Notes under the pieces: generated by a model | Seen by the model: only the letters and a program-made list of their open reading frames with translations | Told to the model about the DNA's origin: nothing | Databases searched by the model: none | Shown: one piece after another, positions 7,296-12,595 of the stretch | Position numbering within the stretch: the stretch's first letter is position 1 | Layout: every line of letters starts with the position of its first letter | Position numbers and translations under genes: made by a program | Assembly (NCBI GenBank): GCA_003577005.1 | Contig: QEUW01000218.1 | Location: 1-12,595 of the forward strand | Length of the DNA: 12,595 nt | Direction: 5' to 3' | From: Chloroflexota bacterium | Lineage (GTDB): Bacteria > Chloroflexota > Anaerolineae > Caldilineales > Caldilineaceae

Positions 7296-7796
7296 ATGAC
7301 GACAGAAACAGAGTATGTACGCCGGGTTGTGCCGGCTGATCTCATAGAAGCGACACCGGGTAGCGGCGCGCTTGGGCATTGGCTGCTGGCGTCGCCGTTG
7401 CTCCTCTTTCTAGCCTGGTTGTGGGTGGATTTGTTTCACCATTTTGTGGGGCCAACGGGCAACTACTGGGTCGATGCGCTGGTTGGTGTTGTGGTTTTTC
7501 TCTTTGTTGTGGTTTTGCCGTTGGGCTATCTGGCGCACCGGCTGGTGCTCTCGTTGCCACGCCTTTTTCACAATGCCGGGTGGGATGTGCGGCCCCTAGA
7601 GACCGTAGCACCGGCAGAACAGTATCTGGTGCGCTATCGCTATCAGGCCCGGCACTGGGCGCCGGCAGATTGGCGCCGGGTTACACTACGAGCAGCGCAA
7701 GGATGGGTCTTTTTGGAAATGGCGGTGATCCTCGTTGGCGCTGTTCTGATGATCCCACTCTATTTTAGCGCAAGGGAGTTTGGTTTTGGACAATAA
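7296..7796 (+). CDS. Small three-helix membrane protein, function unknown
   Basis: A 166-residue protein I do not recognise. It has three hydrophobic segments: about 28-48 (rich in W, L and F, ending DLFHHF), about 58-80 (ALVGVVVFLFVVVLPLGYLA) and about 135-157 (WVFLEMAVILVGAVLMIPLYF). A charged loop between helices 2 and 3 (about 88-132) has many Arg, Trp and Tyr residues. There is no signal peptide cleavage site or known catalytic motif. The start is supported by GGGGAAG about 10 bases upstream. It lies between a glycosyltransferase and a secreted carboxypeptidase, and its last codons overlap the start of the peptidase gene by 11 bases. The pair is therefore probably co-translated and may work together at the membrane. 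Confidence 0.78.
   Translation: MTTETEYVRRVVPADLIEATPGSGALGHWLLASPLLLFLAWLWVDLFHHFVGPTGNYWVDALVGVVVFLFVVVLPLGYLAHRLVLSLPRLFHNAGWDVRPLETVAPAEQYLVRYRYQARHWAPADWRRVTLRAAQGWVFLEMAVILVGAVLMIPLYFSAREFGFGQ
7772..7788 (+). promoter_or_regulatory. Ribosome binding site that fixes a TTG start
   Basis: AAGGGAG (7772-7778) lies 7 bases before TTG at 7786-7788, the ideal distance. The earlier in-frame TTG at 7780 is only one base from the site and so is an unlikely start. No ATG or GTG fits in this stretch. The site lies inside the last codons of the preceding membrane-protein gene, as expected for translational coupling. Confidence 0.7.
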
Positions 7797-9942
7797 CCTG
7801 ATCTGCCCTGGGCTACGGCGTGTACCACGCCGGCTACTGGCGTTCTTTCTAGTTGTCAGTTTCATCACACTGGGCAGACAGCCCGTTCTTGCCGCAGAGC
7901 CGCTGGCAGAATTTCCCCCTTTTCGCGCAACCAACGTGGCGCAGACACCCTTTGTCGTCGTCGCTCACGTCTATTTTGCCGACGAAGCACTCCTCAACGA
8001 ACTAGTAGGTGCGCTCGATGTGTGGGAAGTCCGCTATGGCGCCACGCCGGCCGACCACTATGTTGTCGCCATGCTTTCGCTGGCCCAAGTTGAGGCGTTT
8101 CGGACCGTTGGGTTGCGCACCGAAATCGACGACGAGCGGACGGCGTCACTCTACCAGCAGCCGGTTTTTGCTGCCGGCCAAACGGGGGGCATCGCTGGCT
8201 ACCCCTGTTATCGCACCGTAGAAGAAACATACACTGCTCTGGCCGCGCTCGCCACCGCCCAACCTGATCTGGCCCAGTGGATCACCATCGGGGGTAGTTG
8301 GAACCAACTCAACCCCGGCAACGGCGACGGGCACGACCTCCGGGTACTGGTCTTGACCAATCGCACCATTCCCGGCCCCAAACCGCGCTTTTTTCTCATG
8401 GGCGCCATCCACGCCCGTGAGATGACCACCGCCGAATTGGCGGCTCGCTTTGCCGAAGCGTTGGTCAACGGCTACGGCCACCACCCCGATGCAACGTGGC
8501 TGCTGGATTACACTGAAGTCCACATCTTGCCCATCACCAACCCCGATGGGCGCAAGTGGGCCGAACAGTTGCTCTACTGGCGCAAGAACACCAATCGCAA
8601 CGACGGCTGCTCCAATGCCAGCCCCTTCATCTCATACTATGGCGTCGATCTCAACCGCAATAGCGGCTTTAAGTGGGGACAATGCGAGGGGCAGAATTGC
8701 TCGAGCACGGCAGCCTGCCGGGACACCTTTCGCGGCTCGGGCCCCGCTTCCGAGCCAGAGACCCAGGCGGTCGAAAGCTATATTCGGAGCCTCTTCCCCG
8801 ATCAACGCGGGCCGGACGACGACGACCCGGCGCCCGACGACGCCAGCGGCCTGTTGATCTCGCTCCACAGCTATAGCGAACTGGTGCTCTTCCCCTGGGG
8901 ATGGCGGGCTACCCCCAGCCCCAATCATGACCAACTACAGACATTGGGGAACAAATTCGGCTATTTCAATGGCTATCGCGTCTGCCAGTCGGGCGCGCCC
9001 GGCTGTATCTATATGACCGACGGCACCACTGACGACTGGGCCTATGGGGAACTGGGTGTGGCCGCCTATACATTTGAGTTGGGTCAGGCCTTTTTTGAAA
9101 GTTGCAGCGTCTTTGAAGAGACCATTGCCCCATCCAACTTGCCGGCGCTCTGGTATGCCGCCAAGAACAGCCGGCGCCCCTATCAAACACCCGCCGGCCC
9201 AGATAGTGTTGAAGTGGCGGTTGCACCTGCACGCATTCTGAGTGGCACAGCCATCACATTGACGGCGCTGGCTGATGACACGCGCCATACCAGCAATAGC
9301 GGCATCGTCGAGCCAAGCCAACCGATCTCCGCTGCACGCTACACGATAGCTGCGCCGTCGTGGATCACAGGTGTAGAGAGCTATGGGATGGCCGCCGCCG
9401 ATGGCAGTTTTGACGGGCAGGTGGAGCGTGTACAGACCACGGTGGATACAACCGGTTGGCCCGTAGGCCGGCATCTGCTGCTGGTGGAAAGCCAGGATCA
9501 GGCGGGAAACTGGGGCGCACCAACCGGAGTCTTTGTCGATGTGGTGGCTTCACCCTATGGCGCACACCTGGAGCCAGCGACCGTCGACTATCAGGTCGCG
9601 GCCGACACGGTATTTACAACCACGCTGACCCTGACCAACACAGGCATCGCAAGCGACAGCTTTGTCATAAACGTGTCGCCACCAGCGTGGGAAGCCGGAG
9701 AGATGGCGCCGGTTGGTCCGCTGGCGCCGATGGGCGCTACGGTAGTTGCAGTGCCCATCCACGTTCCATCTGCAACGCCGGTGGGTGCGACAGAGAGTGT
9801 GACGATCACCGCGGCGTCATTGAGTAGCAGCACCGCGCTGGCGACCGCAACCATACGAGTCCAGGTGTTGGCGCCCACCAATGGGGATGGGACCGATGAA
9901 CCGGCCCTGACACGGCTTCTGCTGCCGTTGATCAACCGCTAG
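7786..9942 (+). CDS. Secreted M14 zinc carboxypeptidase
   Basis: A 718-residue exported metallocarboxypeptidase related to carboxypeptidase T. A signal peptide (basic residues, hydrophobic core about 17-29, likely cleavage after VLAA near 37) is followed by a propeptide-like region (about 52-125). The catalytic domain (about 140-465) has zinc ligands H209 and E212 (IHAREM) and H361 (LHSYSE), the substrate-binding LNRN (289-292), the family motif NPDG, and the catalytic glutamate E431 in YTFELG. Eight cysteines remain in the mature protein, which suggests disulfides. Two C-terminal beta-sandwich-like regions follow (about 470-590 and 595-697), and the protein ends LLLPLINR. It should remove C-terminal residues from peptides outside the cell. 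The start is TTG. Its stop overlaps that of the convergent gene. Confidence 0.93.
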   Translation: MDNNLICPGLRRVPRRLLAFFLVVSFITLGRQPVLAAEPLAEFPPFRATNVAQTPFVVVAHVYFADEALLNELVGALDVWEVRYGATPADHYVVAMLSLAQVEAFRTVGLRTEIDDERTASLYQQPVFAAGQTGGIAGYPCYRTVEETYTALAALATAQPDLAQWITIGGSWNQLNPGNGDGHDLRVLVLTNRTIPGPKPRFFLMGAIHAREMTTAELAARFAEALVNGYGHHPDATWLLDYTEVHILPITNPDGRKWAEQLLYWRKNTNRNDGCSNASPFISYYGVDLNRNSGFKWGQCEGQNCSSTAACRDTFRGSGPASEPETQAVESYIRSLFPDQRGPDDDDPAPDDASGLLISLHSYSELVLFPWGWRATPSPNHDQLQTLGNKFGYFNGYRVCQSGAPGCIYMTDGTTDDWAYGELGVAAYTFELGQAFFESCSVFEETIAPSNLPALWYAAKNSRRPYQTPAGPDSVEVAVAPARILSGTAITLTALADDTRHTSNSGIVEPSQPISAARYTIAAPSWITGVESYGMAAADGSFDGQVERVQTTVDTTGWPVGRHLLLVESQDQAGNWGAPTGVFVDVVASPYGAHLEPATVDYQVAADTVFTTTLTLTNTGIASDSFVINVSPPAWEAGEMAPVGPLAPMGATVVAVPIHVPSATPVGATESVTITAASLSSSTALATATIRVQVLAPTNGDGTDEPALTRLLLPLINR

Positions 9943-11180
9943 CGGGTAGTTTCCGACAGGAGCCGGGCCAGATCGGCATCCTCGATCTGCCGCCGCATCT
10001 GGATGATCTGCCGTTTGCGCAACTGGCGGGGCAGCCCCAGGATGCCGGCCACCTGGCCGCGCAGACGAGCCCGGGCCGCCTCGCCGCGGATGTTGCGCAG
10101 GGCATCGAGCGCCACGCGCAGCTGTGCGGCAATGATGCGTGGTGCATGGCGGATGAGCAGGCTGCGCGGCATGTTTTTGGCCAGCGTCCAGATCGTGTTG
10201 CGCCCCACGTAGTAACTCGCCATGACGCCGCCGCCAGTGGCACTCAGATGATGATAGACGCGTGCGCCGGGGACAAAGACTGCCTGGCTGCCCATCAATC
10301 GAGCGCGGAAGGAAAAATCAGCGTCTTCGAGGTACATCCACATTTCTTCGTCAAAACCTCCAAGTTGCCGCCAGAGCTCCTTTCGAAAGGCGGCCGCCCC
10401 GCCACAGACGCCAAAGACCGAACTAGCCTGGTCATATTGGCCCCGATCCTCCTCCCAGACGCCACGGTTGCGCGGGGTCCCATCCACACCCATGAGGTCG
10501 CCGGTGGTGTGGAGTTTATTCCGTTCATCGTAGAGGAGAAGTTTGCCGGCAAATATCGCCGCTTCCGGGTAAGCACAGACAGCCCGCGCCAGTTCAGCCA
10601 GAAAACCCGGCTCTGGCTCTGTGTCATTGTTGAGCAGCACCAGGATTCGCCCATGTGCAGCGTCGGCGGCGATGTTGCAGGTACGGGCAAAGCCCTCATT
10701 GCGCCGGTTGACCACGAGCCGTACGGCAGGGTAATTTTCCTCCACAAAGGCCACCGAGTGGTCGGTGCTGGCGTCATCGGCAAAGATGATTTCAAAATCG
10801 GAAAAGGTCTGCCGCTGCAAGGCGCCCAGCAAGCCCGGCAGAAAACGCCGGCCATTGAAATTGGGGATGATGACCGAGAAAAAGGGAGGCGCCACCGTCC
10901 GCAACGGCGGGTAATCGCGCACAGGCCGCGCCACGAAGTCGGCCGGAGCCGCACGAAACGAATCAAGATTGAGCGCGATCTGGTGGCGCATCACCACCCG
11001 GTTCTCTTCGCGTAGCCCGCCATAAGTCTCGTCGGTGGTAATCGGGTTGGCATTGCGCCCTGCCGCGCCTTTCTGTAGCCGCTCCTTGCCCTGGCGGATC
11101 TGCGCCTGGCGTTTGGCCGCCGGCTTACGTTCCTCCGATTTGGACGGGTCGATCTTGGGCTTAAAATTTTTGTCAGACAT
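9939..11180 (-). CDS. GT2 glycosyltransferase, rhamnosyltransferase-like
   Basis: A 413-residue GT2 enzyme of the WbbL-like group, many of which transfer rhamnose. The GT-A domain begins near 100 with FFSVIIPNFNG (100-110), then FADDASTD (133-140), NEGFARTCNIAAD (161-173), the metal-binding LLNNDTEPEPGF (182-193), CGGAAAFRKELW (259-270) and MYLEDADFSFRARL (282-295), which holds the acidic residues usual for catalysis. The C-terminal 100 residues are helical and very rich in arginine. The first 60 residues are lysine/arginine-rich and probably disordered, which is unusual. I prefer the ATG at 11178-11180 (MSDKNF); a TTG seven codons upstream is possible. The gene lies 54 bases after rmlD on the same strand, which supports dTDP-rhamnose as donor. 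That is an inference. Confidence 0.9.
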   Translation of the reverse strand: MSDKNFKPKIDPSKSEERKPAAKRQAQIRQGKERLQKGAAGRNANPITTDETYGGLREENRVVMRHQIALNLDSFRAAPADFVARPVRDYPPLRTVAPPFFSVIIPNFNGRRFLPGLLGALQRQTFSDFEIIFADDASTDHSVAFVEENYPAVRLVVNRRNEGFARTCNIAADAAHGRILVLLNNDTEPEPGFLAELARAVCAYPEAAIFAGKLLLYDERNKLHTTGDLMGVDGTPRNRGVWEEDRGQYDQASSVFGVCGGAAAFRKELWRQLGGFDEEMWMYLEDADFSFRARLMGSQAVFVPGARVYHHLSATGGGVMASYYVGRNTIWTLAKNMPRSLLIRHAPRIIAAQLRVALDALRNIRGEAARARLRGQVAGILGLPRQLRKRQIIQMRRQIEDADLARLLSETTR

Positions 11181-11211
11181 AAGTGTGCTCTTGTTTCCCA
11201 ACCTTTGTTGA

Positions 11212-11254
11212 ATTTGAGGAGTAAGGAGTGAAACTCACTTATCACTCCTCAAAT
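11212..11254 (-). other. Hairpin across the rmlD stop codon
   Basis: ATTTGAGGAGT at 11212-11222 and ACTCCTCAAAT at 11244-11254 form a perfect 11-bp stem, with an inner AGTGA/TCACT stem. The structure covers the last codons and stop of rmlD and part of the gap before the glycosyltransferase. No T tract follows on the minus strand, so it is more likely an mRNA-stability or partial attenuation element than a full terminator. Confidence 0.5.
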
Positions 11255-12077
11255 ATTCCTTCACCGCCTCCTGCCAGGGTCGCAACTGGATGCCGAGGGC
11301 AGCGGCGGCCTGGTTTGCCAGCACCGCGTGGAGAGGCGGCTGTGTGGCGCGCGGCCATTCGGCGTGCGAAATCGGTGTGAGCGGGATATGGCCACGGCCA
11401 CTGGCCTGCAATACAATCTGGGCGAACTCAAAACGGCTGGCCTGGCCCTGATTCACGATATGATAGATGCCGCTCCAGCCCCAGTCGATCAGCTGGGCAA
11501 TGGCAGCGGCGGCATCAGGTGCGTAGGTGGGGTTGCCCCACTCATCGCGGACAACTCGCAGCGCGCCATATTTGTCAGCCGCAGCAGTGATCTTGCTGGG
11601 GAAGTTGGTCCCACCAGGCCCGAAGAGCCAGGCCGTACGGGCGATGATAAAGCGATCGAGCCGCTGGATGACGGCTCGCTCTCCGCCCAGCTTGGTGCGT
11701 GCATAGACCGAGCCAGGCTGCGGTTCATCATATTCACGATAGATCCGGCCTGGCTCGCCCGCAAAGACCTCGTTGGTGCTGACCTGCACCAGCATGGCGC
11801 CACAACGACGGCAGCCTTCGGCCAGATAGTGCGGCCCCAGCGCATTGACGGCGTACGCCTGCTCCGGGTTGCTTTCGGCAGCGTCCACATCGGTCCACGC
11901 GGCGCAGTTGACCACCACGTCGGGGGCGAGCGCAGCTATCTGTTCAGCGATCGCTGGGTTGGCGATGTCAAGTTGAGGACGGTTCCCGGTTGTCACCCGG
12001 ACACCGGAAGAAGCACAGTACATATCCTCTAGCGCCCGGCCCAACTGGCCGCGGCTGCCGATCAACAGAAGATGCAT
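11235..12077 (-). CDS. rmlD: dTDP-4-dehydrorhamnose reductase (RmlD/RfbD)
   Basis: A 280-residue short-chain dehydrogenase of the size usual for RmlD. It reduces dTDP-4-dehydro-L-rhamnose to dTDP-L-rhamnose with NAD(P)H, the last step of dTDP-rhamnose synthesis in the cytoplasm. Visible motifs are the nucleotide-binding GSRGQLG (7-13), VVNCAAWTDVDAAE (55-68), the catalytic YARTK (Y125, K129), RTAWLFGPGG (147-156) and NPTYAPDAA (182-190). The stretch that is normally STDYVFDG reads STNEVFAG (100-107): S and T are kept, but the D and Y are N and E. rmlA, rmlB and rmlC are not in the window. The ATG has no close ribosome binding site (AAAGGA is about 16 bases away). The methyltransferase gene ends 28 bases upstream, so the three minus-strand genes may form one operon. 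Confidence 0.87.
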   Translation of the reverse strand: MHLLLIGSRGQLGRALEDMYCASSGVRVTTGNRPQLDIANPAIAEQIAALAPDVVVNCAAWTDVDAAESNPEQAYAVNALGPHYLAEGCRRCGAMLVQVSTNEVFAGEPGRIYREYDEPQPGSVYARTKLGGERAVIQRLDRFIIARTAWLFGPGGTNFPSKITAAADKYGALRVVRDEWGNPTYAPDAAAAIAQLIDWGWSGIYHIVNQGQASRFEFAQIVLQASGRGHIPLTPISHAEWPRATQPPLHAVLANQAAAALGIQLRPWQEAVKEYLRSDK

Positions 12078-12105
12078 GGCCGGTAAGACGCTTTCCTTTG
12101 GCTTC

Positions 12106-12595
12106 TCATGGTACCGATACCCACATTGCCGGGTTGTTCAAATAGGGCGATACAAGTGGTACAAAACGCACATCGCCCAGGTTGCGAGCGCGCAGATGTC
12201 CTCGTGCTTTGACAATCAACCAGAGTGATTGTGTTTCGGGCTCACGACCGATTGGGATCACCATTCGCCCCCCCTCAGCCAGTTGGTCCCACAGCGGGCG
12301 CGGCAAAAAGGCGGGCGCTGCGGTAACAATAATGGCGTCAAAGGGAGCTGCATCGGGCCAACCGAGCGCCCCATCGCCGACCAACAAGTGGGGGTGGTAG
12401 CCAAGTTCAGCAAGCACAACAGCCGCCTGCTGCGAAAGCGTGGCGAAGCGTTCGACGGAATAGACCTGCTGGCCCGATGTTTCACCTGGCTGGGCTGTCA
12501 TCTCGCACAAAATCGCCGTCTGATAACCCGAGCCCGTACCGACCTCCAACGTCTTTTCTCCCGGTTGAAGCCTCAGCGCCTGCGTCATCCAGGCT
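12106..12595 (-). CDS. pcm: Protein-L-isoaspartate O-methyltransferase (5' end cut off)
   Basis: The C-terminal part of a PCMT: about 160 residues from an internal methionine, with two more in-frame codons (Ala, Trp) before the window edge. The enzyme uses S-adenosylmethionine to methylate isoaspartyl residues, which starts the repair of aged proteins. The SAM-binding motif TLEVGTGSGYQTAIL is clear, as are QVYSVERF, LLVGDGALGWPDAAPFDAIIVTAA and EGGRMVIPIG. The usual length is about 210 residues, so roughly 50 N-terminal residues, including the substrate-side motif, lie outside. The methionine at 12588 aligns with a conserved internal position and is not the start. It is followed by rmlD on the same strand. 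Confidence 0.92.
   Translation of the reverse strand, partial: AWMTQALRLQPGEKTLEVGTGSGYQTAILCEMTAQPGETSGQQVYSVERFATLSQQAAVVLAELGYHPHLLVGDGALGWPDAAPFDAIIVTAAPAFLPRPLWDQLAEGGRMVIPIGREPETQSLWLIVKARGHLRARNLGDVRFVPLVSPYLNNPAMWVSVP

Noticed and set aside
10146..11015. 289-codon plus-strand open frame opposite the GT2 gene
   Set aside because: It is the antisense shadow of a clear glycosyltransferase in GC-rich DNA. The translation shows no domain and no ribosome binding site.
11328..12032. 234-codon plus-strand open frame opposite rmlD
   Set aside because: Shadow of rmlD; no motif and no plausible start.

Overview
The window looks like a chromosomal segment of a GC-rich bacterium, most probably a filamentous member of the Chloroflexota. 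That placement is an inference. It rests on the base composition, the DnaQ-like/DinG fusion, a secreted M14 peptidase ending in the short tail LLLPLINR (a style of C-terminus I associate with exported Chloroflexota proteins), and a GAAC-N4-GTTC operator of the Gram-positive LexA type. No mobile-element genes, CRISPR array or phage genes are visible.

Layout. (1) 1-123: a tRNA-Arg(UCU) gene closely followed by its own intrinsic terminator. (2) 245-5657, minus strand: a tightly overlapping three-gene operon read as dinG (exonuclease-helicase), a ResB-like membrane protein, then a GT4 glycosyltransferase. (3) 5658-6226: a 569-base divergent intergenic region. It holds a likely dinG promoter with a LexA-type operator over its -35, two tandem hairpins of a GTGCNNNGCAC repeat family, and a 22-bp perfect inverted repeat flanked by short direct repeats. 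(4) 6227-9942, plus strand: a GT2 glycosyltransferase, a small three-helix membrane protein and a secreted zinc carboxypeptidase, with the last two genes overlapping. (5) 9939-12595, minus strand: a protein-L-isoaspartate methyltransferase (cut by the window edge), dTDP-4-dehydrorhamnose reductase and a rhamnosyltransferase-like GT2 enzyme. This group converges on the peptidase gene, and the two stop codons share one CTAG.

How the genes may work together. Three glycosyltransferases and a dTDP-rhamnose synthesis enzyme point to surface polysaccharide assembly. The peptidase is built for export. The dinG operon joins a DNA-repair helicase, apparently under SOS-type control, to two envelope-related genes that it could carry along on the same transcript. 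Most of the window is conventional. The most interesting part is the 5658-6226 control region and what it implies for the odd operon downstream of it.
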